Assembly (NCBI RefSeq): GCF_025961225.1
Contig: NZ_JAOQNG010000003.1
Location: forward strand, 434,001 to 498,000
Direction of reading: 5' to 3'
From: Azospirillum canadense
GTDB taxonomy: Bacteria > Pseudomonadota > Alphaproteobacteria > Azospirillales > Azospirillaceae
Length of the DNA stretch: 64,000 nt
Translations under genes and position numbers: made by a program
The notes under the pieces: model-generated
The model's database searches: none
The model's input: only the letters and a program-made list of their open reading frames with translations
What the model was told of the DNA's origin: nothing
Shown here: piece after piece, positions 51,962 through 60,883 of the stretch
Numbering within the stretch: position 1 is the first letter of the stretch
Layout: every line of letters starts with the position of its first letter

Positions 51962-52456
51962 CTACTCGCCTCCCAGGTGGCACCAAATCGCCCACAGATG
52001 CCGGGAGTCGGCCAACGCTCGGTGCTGCCGGGGTGCCATTTGGCTGGCTGCGGTGATGGCCGCCTGCACGGCAGTCGCGTCGGCGCCGACTAGGCGCAGG
52101 AGATCCGTAAAGGGCCGCACGTTTAGTGACGCCGGCGGGCTGGCCCATTCCAGAAGGCGGGCCAGCCATTGGCTGTCGATCACAGCGGCGTCGGTGTAAA
52201 GCAACACGTCGGCGAGCTGTGCGGCGGCCCGATCAGCGACATAAGCTGCCGACCACCCTTCATGTTCCAGCCACGCGTGGGAGAGACCGTGAAGCGCTTC
52301 CGCAGCAGCATCCCACCCCGCGGCCGTCCACTCGTCGGGTGGACAGATCAGCCACGCTTCGCCGGTTCCATTGGCAAAGGTCCATCCGACTTCCACAGGA
52401 TAGGAGCCAGGGCCGAAACCAGAGGCCTCGATGTCGAGAAAGGCAAGCCGCGTCAT
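51962..52456 (-). CDS. DnaQ-like 3'-5' exonuclease
   Basis: The 164-residue protein has the DEDDh layout: LAFLDIEASGFG carries the first Asp and Glu, LLYTDAAVIDSQWLARLL the second Asp region, and QHRALADSRHLWAIW the H-x4-D motif. Length fits a single-domain RNase T/exonuclease protein without extra domains. Its substrate, DNA or RNA ends, is not known. Confidence 0.82.
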   Translation of the reverse strand: MTRLAFLDIEASGFGPGSYPVEVGWTFANGTGEAWLICPPDEWTAAGWDAAAEALHGLSHAWLEHEGWSAAYVADRAAAQLADVLLYTDAAVIDSQWLARLLEWASPPASLNVRPFTDLLRLVGADATAVQAAITAASQMAPRQHRALADSRHLWAIWCHLGGE

Positions 52457-52463
52457 GGTGGGA

Positions 52464-52622
52464 CTATAACATCAGGGCAACCTTCTGGATTCGCGCCAAA
52501 GTGAGTACACGCCTGAGACGGCGACGCGCTGCGCATACCGGCAGGCAGACGATGGCCAGACCCACTGGAAATAGGGAGCGCAAACGATCACGCATGATCG
52601 AGCGGGTTTGCCGTTTGCTCAT
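52464..52622 (-). CDS. Possible 52-aa basic membrane-anchored peptide
   Basis: A GGGG ribosome site 8 bp before ATG at 52622. The product MSKRQTRSIMRDRLRSLFPVG has one hydrophobic stretch (FPVGLAIVCLPVCAA) followed by a very basic tail. It may be chance. Confidence 0.3.
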   Translation of the reverse strand: MSKRQTRSIMRDRLRSLFPVGLAIVCLPVCAARRRLRRVLTLARIQKVALML

Positions 52623-52712
52623 TTCCGATCCCCTCTGAAGCCGGTGGGCGTTATGACGCCGCCGGACCATTGTAGCGCGAACTCCTAAACCATTCGAACC
52701 ATGCGCCCCGCC

Positions 52713-53333
52713 CTACCGCCGAGGCTCGCCGAACCGTCGGCCGCTGCCTGGCCCGAATGGCGGCGGCCCCGCCGGCACGCTTATCACCACGGCGCCGGAG
52801 GGAGACGGCCTTACGGGCTTCGGGCCGCCGGGCGGCCAAGTTACCGGCAAACGCGTGACGTCGAGGTCGTCGGCGGTGCTGGTCCGCAGAGACTGCGCGA
52901 AGGCTGCAATCTCCTTGGGCGGCATGGCCGCAAGCGTCGCGAGCAGCAACGAGCGGGCGGGAAGCTCCCGGCCGATCTGCCGCTCCAAGGCCTGGATCTC
53001 GCGCCCGATCGCGTGCATATAGGCGACATCATCCGGGCCGACCGGCCGCGACGGCGGCAGCACCTCGGGGGCTGGATGAAACGCGCCGGCTGGCGTCGCC
53101 GTCCCGAGATGGGTCGTGCCGTCCTCGGTGTGACGGCGGAGGTGGACAACGGCGGCGCGGTCCTGAGCGGCCTCCACCGCGGCGGCGATGGCCTCGGCGT
53201 CAGTGCGGGTGTCGGGGAGGTTGCGCACGTCCGGCGGCGGCAAGGCGAAGGTGAGGAAATAGCCGTATGTGGGATCGGGAATGGCGCTGTCGTCCATGAT
53301 GTCCTTACCGGTCGGGGCAAATGCCATGGGCAT
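52713..53333 (-). CDS. Hypothetical protein, Pro-rich C-terminus
   Basis: About 206 residues from MPMAFAPTGKDIMDD; a second start at 53297 (MDDSAIPDPTYGYF) has a better AAGGA site. The N-terminal half is beta-rich (YGYFLTFALPPPDVRN, AVVHLRRHTEDGTTHLG), followed by a helix with conserved-looking FAQSLRTSTADDLDVTRLP and a Pro/Gly tail. No family is recognised. It is possibly a plasmid cargo gene. Confidence 0.6.
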   Translation of the reverse strand: MPMAFAPTGKDIMDDSAIPDPTYGYFLTFALPPPDVRNLPDTRTDAEAIAAAVEAAQDRAAVVHLRRHTEDGTTHLGTATPAGAFHPAPEVLPPSRPVGPDDVAYMHAIGREIQALERQIGRELPARSLLLATLAAMPPKEIAAFAQSLRTSTADDLDVTRLPVTWPPGGPKPVRPSPSGAVVISVPAGPPPFGPGSGRRFGEPRR

Positions 53334-53642
53334 GCTCGCTCACGCTGAAACCGACGTCGAGGGGCGAGGTCCGGGGGCGGAATGCGCCCGGTGCATGACG
53401 CACGTTTGCATCATTTGGTGTAGGCGCCACCGCGCCGCGCCGGTCGCGCTGCGCGCGACAGTAAAACCGAAAGAAAATGGCGGGCGCTTCGAAGCAAGTA
53501 CTCGCGAACCGTTAAAAGCTTTCCGCATTATACTGTTGCGTACCACATCAAATCAGAATACAATTAAAGCAGTTAAAGGCCACACTGCAACAGTCCGCTA
53601 ATCGCGTGCGGGAGGATCGCGCGCTACTGACGGGAGGATACG
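53334..53642. other. AT-richer intergenic region
   Basis: 309 bp without a supported gene. The stretch 53500-53590 is markedly AT-rich (TTATACT, ATTAAAG) and probably carries a promoter for the small plus-strand gene. Confidence 0.4.
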
Positions 53643-53855
53643 ATGCGCGAGATTATGGCGATCTTGATTGCCCTATCGGTCCTGAACGGCGGCGCCGGTG
53701 GGCAAATGGATGCTGGGCGCATGCTGGGGAGCGCGGCGCAGGCCGGCGGCGCATGGACGATATCAGCGATATCATCGATGCGCACCATTGGCTCGTTCGG
53801 TGACGGGCGCACCACGGGCGCGGGCGCGGCGCGCGCAGGTAAGTTTGGATGGTGA
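53643..53855 (+). CDS. Possible small secreted peptide, 70 aa
   Basis: A GGGAGG ribosome site lies 6 bp before the ATG. MREIMAILIALSVLNGGAGGQ starts with a hydrophobic run, then a Gly/Ala/Ser-rich part and GKFGW at the end. It could be an exported peptide. It lacks the acidic leader of C39 substrates, so it is probably not cargo of the 24-kb exporter. Confidence 0.4.
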   Translation: MREIMAILIALSVLNGGAGGQMDAGRMLGSAAQAGGAWTISAISSMRTIGSFGDGRTTGAGAARAGKFGW

Positions 53856-53874
53856 CCAGCACCACACGAACCGT

Positions 53875-54120
53875 TCAGATCAGGCTGGAGCCTGCAAGAG
53901 GGCGCGGGCGTCCTCGTAACCGAATGCTGACGGTCTGAACACTGGCGGTGCAGCCTTGCTCCTTCAGTTCCCGATGAAGCTGGACGGCGTTGCGGCAGCC
54001 CTCCCGCCAGCGGCGCTCCAAATACGCCTGAAAGCCATCGAGCACCGTTGGCCCGTGGGGACGGGCATGCTCCGGAGCTCCCCCAGCGGCGAGCCAGCGT
54101 TCGACGGAGCGGCGGCTCAT
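53875..54120 (-). pseudogene. ISL3-like transposase helix-turn-helix fragment
   Basis: MSRRSVERWLAAGGAPEHAR and FQAYLERRWREGCRNAVQLHRELKEQG match the helix-turn-helix and linker of ISL3-family transposases. The catalytic part is absent on either side. The fragment sits just downstream of the relaxase gene. Confidence 0.55.
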
Positions 54121-54142
54121 CCCCTGGTCAGATCAACACGCT

Positions 54143-57100
54143 TCATGGCCCGTCCATCTCCCACTCTTCGTCCAGCTTGGAAGCGGTGTTCTGCGTCGAC
54201 TGCGGCTGCGCTATAGCGATGATCTCCGGCAGAATGCCGGCGGCGTGCGCAGCCTCGCGAGCGGCCGGAACCATCAGCACTCGTTTGGCCGCACGGACGC
54301 GAAGCTCATCCAGAACAAGAATGATCTCGGCGGAATAGCCGGCGGCAGCGTCGTCGCCGCGCAACACCTCAACGGTCTGCGCGGCCGCACTGTCGCCCCA
54401 CTGCTCGACGGCCGCCAGGTAGACCGGCAGGGGGGCGCGTTGGGCGGCGGGGGTGAGCGCATAGCGGTAAAGCTCGAACGCGCGGTCCTCGCGCGCCTGG
54501 AGCGACAGGTCGCGCGGCGGGGCTGGTGGCTCGGCAACAGGCGTGGCCAGCGGTTGCTCCGGCAGGGGCGGTGTGGTCGGCTGCGCGGCCGGTCCCGGCT
54601 CGGCGAGGACGGAGCGCATGTGCGCCCGCTCCCAAGCCGTAAGCTGAGACTCGATACTGGCACAGTCGGGATGGCTGCGGATCTCATGAGCCAAGACAAG
54701 CACGACGGCACGCGTCCGCCACGCGACTGTGTAGGCGTCGTCGGGAACGGGTATCTCGTGTTCGCCGTGGTCCTCCAGCACCTCCGCACAGCGGACGGCC
54801 TCGGCAACAGCGGCGCGGAACTCGACCACCATCTGCTCCGCTGTCCGCTCCTGCGGTTCGGTCGCGGTGACCGGCGCCGACGGCACGATGTCCTGCGGCG
54901 CCGCTGGTGCGGTCGGAGCGGGCGTCGGGTGTGCGGCGGTGGCGGTGCATTCGTGGACGGTGCCGGCGGATACTGAAATGGATGGGACTGGCTGTAGCAG
55001 CGCAGCCGGGTCGGCAAGGTCGGCGATGGCGCGGCGGGTGCGCGCGGTGGACCATTGCACTTCGAGTGCGTCAAGGTCGGGCGCGTCCACGTCGGCGCTG
55101 TATGTGTGCGTTCCGTCCTTCGACCGGCTTTTCGCCACGTATGCGAGGTGGCGGTCAAGCCGCGCATGGTTGAGTTCCCACGTGCCGCCCGCGATGCTGC
55201 ATCCTTGAGTTTTTTCCACGGTTGCCCCATAGCCAAGGGCAAAGTCGGCCCATTCGCCGGTGTCCACGGTCACAGTGCGCTTGCTGTCCAGCAGAACCCG
55301 CAACACGGGCGCCTGCCCGTCCGGCTGCTCGATGCCGACGATGCGGCCAATGCTGCCGTTTTGCACGCCGATCTGCCGGTTGTTACGCAGGAACAGGAGG
55401 CGGTCGCCAATGGCTACCTGCACTTCTTCGACCTCGGGTTCTCCTTCCCATGGAACATGAACGGTCGTAACCGTCACGTCCGCCCCCAGCATGCCGCGCG
55501 AGCGGACATGGGCGCGAATGGCGGCATTGACCGCGCGAGCGTCGGCGTTCGTCCCGGTCAGCACCAGGCGCGACAGGTCCAGGCCGCGCGCTTCCATGTC
55601 GGCCACGACAGCGGCTGTCAACTCTTCGCGGGCGGCGGCGCGTAGGTCAATGCTGAGCGCGTAGTCTGGTGGGGAATCGGAAAGTAGGCCAAGCTCGGCC
55701 GCAACCTCGGGCGCCTGGTCGTCGGCCTCAGCGCGTGTCGGAATGCCATCGGCCATCACCATGTCGCTGGCCAGCCGTAGGCCGTCGATGCCGCACCTGG
55801 CCAGCCACGGGCGCACGTGCTCGATGTCGCGCCGGATCGTCCGTGCGGCCTCCTGGGCGCGTTCGCGGGCCTCCAGGAACGCTGGGTCGGCACCCTTGGC
55901 CCGGAAGTGCGCGGCGGCCATGGCGCGGGCGTGCCGATACTCCACCAGGACCGCTAACCGGGCGCGGTCGGCGTCCGACAGTGGGCCGATAGCGGCGACG
56001 GCTTGCTCGGCCAACAGCTCCAGGGCGCGGGCGCGGCCGTCGATGCCGAGACGAATACCGCCGTGGGCGGCATGGGCGCGCACGGCCTCGCGGGCGCGGG
56101 CCGGATCGCCGCTGCCGAACGCTTCGGTCGCTCGGTTGATCCAGTCGTGCCGGTTGCGGACCACTTTGGTGATTTCGAGCGGAGCCGCTACGTCGTGCGT
56201 GCTTGCCCACGCCGCGCCGCTCCCGATGGGCTGTGCCTGTTGACGGTCGCCGAGGTTCACGAGCTTCGCGCCTGCGCTGCCGGCGCGCGTCGCGATGGCG
56301 TGATACAGCGCATGGTCCATGACCGCGACCTCATCGACGATCAGCACCGTGGTGGAATCAGTGCGGTTCGTGAGCTGCTGTTCGCTCCACTGCCGAAGCC
56401 AACGCGCGGCGGCGGCGGGGAGAGTGGAAAGGCGGTCGGTCTGCGCCAGCGCTCGACGCACAGCCTCAAGCTCGCCCTGGCGAGCCTGGCTGCGCGCGTG
56501 GGCGATGCGCCGCTCCAAGGACTCCAGCGCGGCCGGGCGGATCGCTGTCAAGTCGCCAGAGGCTAGCGCCTCGGCGATGGCCTTCTGCCGATCGAACCGA
56601 GCTATCCAGCCGACCGCGATTTCCGCATTAAGGCCGAGATCGGCGAGGTTCGCCGTGGCAATGCCGCTGTGTGCGATGGCCTGCACGCGCATACCATGGG
56701 CCGCCAACACCGGGGCCGCGCCGGCAACCGCCGTCGATTTGCCCGAACCGGCAAGGCCGGTCGCGGATACCCAATCGGCGCCGGACAGGATCGCCCGCAT
56801 GAACGCGCGTTGCTGGGTGGACGGTGAATAGTCCTCGTCCGCCTCCACCTGGGCACAGAACGCGGCAATCGCCGCTTCGGCCTCCGCCAGCGGTATAGCG
56901 TGCCGGCTGGTCGCAGCCATGCTGCGCGCCGCGGCGCGAATCTCCGCCTCCAGCGTGGCAAGGTGCCGCGTGGTGAACCACGATCGGCCATCGTCGGATG
57001 GAACTGGCAACAGGTCCTGGTCCTCCAGCACCGCCGCCAGCACCGCCGTCCGCAGGCTCTCGGCATCGGTCGCCGAAAGAATGGCGGCCTCGATTTCGAG

Positions 57101-58480
57101 GTCGGTGAACCGGGCCTCCCGGCGCGCAAGGTCGTCCAGGACGGCGCGGGCGATGCCGGCAGGGTCGGGCGGCGCGTCGGCCGGCGCCGGCGCCGTGGGA
57201 ACCTCGCCAGCGGTTGGGACGGCGGCGCGAAGTCTCTGCGCCTCTTCGACGGTCGGCCTCGACAGGTCGCTCAACCGGGCCACGACATCGGGCCGGACGT
57301 CGCGCGTGCGAACCGCTTCCCCGTTGGTCTTCCGCGCTGCGATCAGCAAGCGCACGAGGTCGTGCTCCTTGCCGTCCTCGGCGATGACCAACCAATGCCC
57401 GGCCTTGTCTCCCCGGGCCAGCACCAGGCCGACGTCCTGAAGGGCCGTCGCGAAGGCAGGCCCGGTGTTGCTGCTCTGCCAGGCCGAAAGAATGGCGGCG
57501 TCGATCTGCGGCCCTATACGCCAGGCGGGCTGGGGTGCCGCCTCGGTGGCCTGCGCCGCACGGCTGTGCTCGCGCGCTTCAGCGGTGTTCGGCAAGTCCG
57601 GCACAAGGTCGACGATGCAGTCAAGCACCTCGTCCCGCTGCGCCTGCCACGTCGCCTCCCGCTCGGCGCCGGCATCGGACAGTCCTTGCCACACGGCGCG
57701 GCCGACTTCATGCACGCCCCCGGCTGCGTCCACCAGAACAACGGTGTTCGGCTTGTCGCCGGTCGCCAGCCATAGGCCGGCGCCGCGGAGGGCATCGCGG
57801 AACGCCTCGCCGTCCTGGCTCACCGTCCAGGTGTGCGCCGCCGCGGCGCGTACGGCCGCGACTGGAACGCGCGTGCGCTTTTGCTGCTGCTCTTGCCACG
57901 ATTCCCGTTTCGGGGGAGCGGGCGGCGGCTTGTCCAGCCCGTTCGCCCGCATGAACGCGGCGGCGGCACGCTGGGCGGGGTCGTTGCTCTTTTCGAGCCA
58001 CCGCAGCACGGTCGCGTGGTTCTTCCCTGGAACAACCCGGTGCCCGAACTCGCATTCCAGGATCCGGCCAACCTTCTCGTTGACGATCTTCGACCACGAC
58101 AGCTTAGCGGCGGTGCCGTTCCCATCAACGAGCTGGTAGACGCGGTGTTGATGCTCCCGGCCCTTTTTGACGTGGGTCACCTCCACGAAGGAGTGCCCAA
58201 CGATTCCGTGTTCCCGCTCGAAGACCTCCCATGCCCGCCGCCACTGCTCGGCCGTCCATTTCGGGTCGATCGGCGCGGGATTGAGCGAGGTATGGAACAA
58301 CGACTTTTGGCAGCGCGTCCCGGCGGCCTGGGCCTCAAGCTCGGCTAAGAGTTTGTGCAGGTCGTCGGACTTCACTACACCGGTAACGCTGCTGATCGCC
58401 ACCTGTTCGTTCTCGTCTTTTAATAAGTGGTCGGCCAATTGCGCCGAACCGGCGCGCTGCACGCCTCGAACAGTCGTCAT
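54143..58480 (-). CDS. Conjugative relaxase fused to a SF1 helicase, 1445 aa
   Basis: The N-terminal part (1-160) has VRGVQRAGSAQLADHLLKDE, GTRCQKSLFHTSLNP and HVKKGREHQHRVYQLVD with the H110-x-H112 metal site, as in alphaproteobacterial mobilization relaxases. There is no Tyr before residue 115. Two similar blocks (GAGLWLATGDKPNTVVLVD at 233-251 and DVGLVLARGDKAGHWLVIAEDG at 349-370) look like an internal duplication. A TraA-like helicase follows with Walker A GLAGSGKSTAV near 580, LIVDEVAVMD near 713 and GYGATVEKTQGCSI near 1085. It should nick oriT and unwind the strand. It overlaps the accessory gene by 4 bp. Confidence 0.85.
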   Translation of the reverse strand: MTTVRGVQRAGSAQLADHLLKDENEQVAISSVTGVVKSDDLHKLLAELEAQAAGTRCQKSLFHTSLNPAPIDPKWTAEQWRRAWEVFEREHGIVGHSFVEVTHVKKGREHQHRVYQLVDGNGTAAKLSWSKIVNEKVGRILECEFGHRVVPGKNHATVLRWLEKSNDPAQRAAAAFMRANGLDKPPPAPPKRESWQEQQQKRTRVPVAAVRAAAAHTWTVSQDGEAFRDALRGAGLWLATGDKPNTVVLVDAAGGVHEVGRAVWQGLSDAGAEREATWQAQRDEVLDCIVDLVPDLPNTAEAREHSRAAQATEAAPQPAWRIGPQIDAAILSAWQSSNTGPAFATALQDVGLVLARGDKAGHWLVIAEDGKEHDLVRLLIAARKTNGEAVRTRDVRPDVVARLSDLSRPTVEEAQRLRAAVPTAGEVPTAPAPADAPPDPAGIARAVLDDLARREARFTDLEIEAAILSATDAESLRTAVLAAVLEDQDLLPVPSDDGRSWFTTRHLATLEAEIRAAARSMAATSRHAIPLAEAEAAIAAFCAQVEADEDYSPSTQQRAFMRAILSGADWVSATGLAGSGKSTAVAGAAPVLAAHGMRVQAIAHSGIATANLADLGLNAEIAVGWIARFDRQKAIAEALASGDLTAIRPAALESLERRIAHARSQARQGELEAVRRALAQTDRLSTLPAAAARWLRQWSEQQLTNRTDSTTVLIVDEVAVMDHALYHAIATRAGSAGAKLVNLGDRQQAQPIGSGAAWASTHDVAAPLEITKVVRNRHDWINRATEAFGSGDPARAREAVRAHAAHGGIRLGIDGRARALELLAEQAVAAIGPLSDADRARLAVLVEYRHARAMAAAHFRAKGADPAFLEARERAQEAARTIRRDIEHVRPWLARCGIDGLRLASDMVMADGIPTRAEADDQAPEVAAELGLLSDSPPDYALSIDLRAAAREELTAAVVADMEARGLDLSRLVLTGTNADARAVNAAIRAHVRSRGMLGADVTVTTVHVPWEGEPEVEEVQVAIGDRLLFLRNNRQIGVQNGSIGRIVGIEQPDGQAPVLRVLLDSKRTVTVDTGEWADFALGYGATVEKTQGCSIAGGTWELNHARLDRHLAYVAKSRSKDGTHTYSADVDAPDLDALEVQWSTARTRRAIADLADPAALLQPVPSISVSAGTVHECTATAAHPTPAPTAPAAPQDIVPSAPVTATEPQERTAEQMVVEFRAAVAEAVRCAEVLEDHGEHEIPVPDDAYTVAWRTRAVVLVLAHEIRSHPDCASIESQLTAWERAHMRSVLAEPGPAAQPTTPPLPEQPLATPVAEPPAPPRDLSLQAREDRAFELYRYALTPAAQRAPLPVYLAAVEQWGDSAAAQTVEVLRGDDAAAGYSAEIILVLDELRVRAAKRVLMVPAAREAAHAAGILPEIIAIAQPQSTQNTASKLDEEWEMDGP

Positions 58481-59268
58481 GGTCCAACCTCGTCGTCGGC
58501 TTGCCAGCGGGTCGAAAGCAGCGCCATCAGAAGGTCGCGCAAGCGGCGGATGTCCTGCGCCGCCTCGACCAGGTCGCGCGGAGGCGTTGCGTAATGTCGC
58601 ACCAATTGATCGACGTTTGAATCCTGTTTGCCAAGCTCATGCAGGATCCGCCCCAGCACGAACGCGACGGAGCGCGCCAAGCGGGCGCGGCGCAACGGCG
58701 CGAAGTTGAGGAGCTTGGCGCGGAAGTAATCGGCCGGGTCGACGCCGGCATACCGAGCGGCGGCTTCGAACGCGGCAAGCTCCCTGGCATCGAGCCGTGT
58801 CGCGACCACCGTTTGCCGCTGGCGCCGCCCCTGGTGCTGCTGGCGCGGTGTGGGGGCGGCCGACAACACGGCGGCGGGAGGTGTGGCCTGCACTGGCACA
58901 GGAAGAGCGACGGGCGCCGGTTTCGGAACTTCCAGGGCTGCGGTCAACGAGGCGCACAAGGCCGGCCAGCGGGCGAACAGCCGTTGGAGTGTGTCGAGGC
59001 GGGGAGCGCGGCGGGAGGCGTTCGCGGCGACCGCCAGCCAGTTCAGGGTGCGGCCATGCGTCACCAGTCCGCGCCGGAGATCGGCAAGGGGGCGCGGGTC
59101 CAGCGTGACCGCGGCCGCTCGGAACGCCGGGCCGCCGTCCCGCAGCAGCGCCCACCGGGCGAACTGCGCCGGGACGTACCAGCCGCCGGGTGCCCGCAGC
59201 TGCCGCGCAAGCTCGGCGCGCTCAGCCTCGCTGAGCCGCGTCGAGATGGTATGCGGGCGGGTGCGCAT
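58477..59268 (-). CDS. Mobilization accessory protein with two ribbon-helix-helix-like parts
   Basis: The start MRTRPHTISTRLSEAERAEL at 59268 gives 263 residues. An N-terminal segment (TISTRLSEAERAELARQL...YVPAQFARWALL) and a C-terminal one (VVATRLDARELAAFEAAARYAGVDPADYFRAKLL) both resemble MobC-type ribbon-helix-helix DNA binders; the stretch between them is Pro/Ala-rich. SVAFVLGRILHELGKQDSNVDQLVRHY is the MobC-like C-terminal helix. It probably binds oriT and loads the relaxase. It overlaps the relaxase gene start by 4 bp (ATGA). Confidence 0.7.
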   Translation of the reverse strand: MRTRPHTISTRLSEAERAELARQLRAPGGWYVPAQFARWALLRDGGPAFRAAAVTLDPRPLADLRRGLVTHGRTLNWLAVAANASRRAPRLDTLQRLFARWPALCASLTAALEVPKPAPVALPVPVQATPPAAVLSAAPTPRQQHQGRRQRQTVVATRLDARELAAFEAAARYAGVDPADYFRAKLLNFAPLRRARLARSVAFVLGRILHELGKQDSNVDQLVRHYATPPRDLVEAAQDIRRLRDLLMALLSTRWQADDEVGP

Positions 59269-59600
59269 GACGGGCGCCTCGGCGGCCGGAAGGGGGTCCA
59301 CGGGGGGGCGACGCCCCCCTGGCAAGTTGGAGCGGTTTACCGCTCCCGACTTGCTAAGCTCAAGCTAATACGCCACGCCTCAGCTTGCCACAGTCACGTT
59401 ACGGCGCCTCCCGCCTCGCAGTGCCACTGCGCTGTCACGGAGACTGCTGCGTTCCATCAGATTTTGCCACGTTATGCCATGCGCCGTCGCGGTCGAGCCA
59501 CGTTTTGCCACGTTACAACTCGTACAGTCACGTACTGCCGCAAAATGTGTTGACGCGATGAATTGCCAAGCTCAAGGTATCCGCATAAGACGAGGACACG
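59269..59600. other. Repeat-rich divergent region, candidate oriT
   Basis: Lies between the relaxase operon and a divergent operon. It holds direct repeats TTTTGCCACGTTA at 59462-59474 and 59503-59515 (41 bp apart), a third GCCACGTT at about 59497, CAGTCACGTT near 59391 and CAGTCACGTA near 59525. TTGC(T/C)AAGCTCAAG occurs at 59351-59364 and 59563-59576. The position and repeats fit an oriT or iteron-type origin. The nick site cannot be named. Confidence 0.55.
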
Positions 59601-60128
59601 ATGAACGAACACGACCTGCCCTCCCTGACCGAGGCCGTCGCAAAAGCCGTCGCGCATCGCCACCGAACTGAAGCGGTCCCGCTCCAGCGCGCCGTCAACG
59701 CTGTTGTCGATTTGCTGTCTTGGCTGCGCCTGCAGGGCGTCCCGTACGAAACTTTGACGGTCGCTCTCGCACGCCACGATGTGATGATAAAGCCCGCAAC
59801 ATTGCGGAGCCTGCTGCGCCGCTCCACCCAACGTCGCGCCAGCGGACGCCCAATGCCAGATCCGCTCGTGGCGCTACCGGGAGCATCGCGCCCATCGCCG
59901 TCTATATGTGTCGCCCCTGCTGCAGCCACCCAGCCGTCCAGCACGACGACAGACCACGCGACGCAAAACGCCGCTGGCGCGCCCGAGGCGCGCGAGAAGA
60001 CCGAGAATGGAGTGGATGAGGTTTTTGAGCGCGTGAAACAGCGCGAAGCCGCAGACCGTCAGCGCCTCGAAGGCGGTCCTGATTTCGACATGTTCGCAGA
60101 TTTCAAAATCAGAGGACCGAAAAAATGA
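59601..60128 (+). CDS. Hypothetical plasmid protein upstream of a ParA-like gene
   Basis: A 175-residue product, MNEHDLPSLTEAVAKAVAHRHR. The N-terminal domain contains RAVNAVVDLLSWLRLQGVPYETLTVALARHDVMIKPATLRSLLRR, which resembles the small helical TraK/StbC-like DNA-binding modules near plasmid transfer origins. The middle is disordered, and the C-terminus carries ERVKQREAADRQRLEGG. It overlaps the ATPase gene by 4 bp (ATGA). Family membership is a guess. Confidence 0.6.
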   Translation: MNEHDLPSLTEAVAKAVAHRHRTEAVPLQRAVNAVVDLLSWLRLQGVPYETLTVALARHDVMIKPATLRSLLRRSTQRRASGRPMPDPLVALPGASRPSPSICVAPAAATQPSSTTTDHATQNAAGAPEAREKTENGVDEVFERVKQREAADRQRLEGGPDFDMFADFKIRGPKK

Positions 60129-60883
60129 ACGTGATAATGGTCGTGAATGACAAAGGTGGCGTTGGCAAAAGCTTCACAGCGCAGGGGATTTACCTCGCCG
60201 CATTGAAGCGAAAGCTCAAGCTGACGGTCACAGAAGTCGAAATGGGCCGTCGACTGGGGGCGATAATTCCGGAAGCGAGGACGGTCAAGCCGCCGGTCCT
60301 GACGCCGGAGGAGCTTTATCGAAACCCCGACGCGCTGTTCCAAGTTTGGGATCAAGAAGCGGACCGCTGGGCCAGTGGCGAACACCTGGTGGATTTTGGC
60401 GCCAACGTTTTCAACTCCTTCGCCACATGGGCCAGCCGCGTCGGCCGCGAGTACCTGGGAACCGGCGTCAGACTGACCCTCGTCGCGGTCCTGAGCATGG
60501 AACAGCACGGCTTGAACAGCGGCCTCAAGCACCTCTACGACATGTCCACCCTGTTTCCTGAAGCGCGGCGGGTCGCGGTCCTCAACCCGGTGATCGCGGA
60601 CTTCATTGAAGGCGATAAGCGCCTTGCGTCGTTGCTGGAAAAAGCACGAGGAACGGGCGCGCCGATTGAACAGGTTCGCGTGGAGCGCATGAGTGCACCG
60701 GCTTGGGGTTACATGCTCAACATGGGCAGGGTCGATCAGGTGTTGGTGGACGAAGCTGGGAAGGAAGCCCTCATGGAGTTCCTACCCAAGGGCGCGGTTT
60801 TAAGGTCGTACCCCGTGCTGGAAGCGTGGCTGACGGGCTGGGTGTCGGCACTGGATCAAGTCCTGCCGGTACCCGTGTCGTGA
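60125..60883 (+). CDS. ParA/TraL-like P-loop ATPase
   Basis: The 252-residue protein begins MNVIMVVNDKGGVGKSFTAQGIYLAALKR, the deviant Walker A (KGGVGKS) of the ParA/MinD and StbB/TraL group. LVDFGANVFNSF occupies the switch-II position (Asp). LLEKARGTGAPIEQVRVERM follows the mid region. It probably positions or stabilises the plasmid or helps conjugative transfer, as StbB-like proteins encoded beside oriT do. It is translationally coupled to both neighbours. Confidence 0.72.
   Translation: MNVIMVVNDKGGVGKSFTAQGIYLAALKRKLKLTVTEVEMGRRLGAIIPEARTVKPPVLTPEELYRNPDALFQVWDQEADRWASGEHLVDFGANVFNSFATWASRVGREYLGTGVRLTLVAVLSMEQHGLNSGLKHLYDMSTLFPEARRVAVLNPVIADFIEGDKRLASLLEKARGTGAPIEQVRVERMSAPAWGYMLNMGRVDQVLVDEAGKEALMEFLPKGAVLRSYPVLEAWLTGWVSALDQVLPVPVS

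Noticed and set aside
56900..57775. Plus-strand frames inside the relaxase gene
   Set aside because: All are antisense shadows of the relaxase-helicase.
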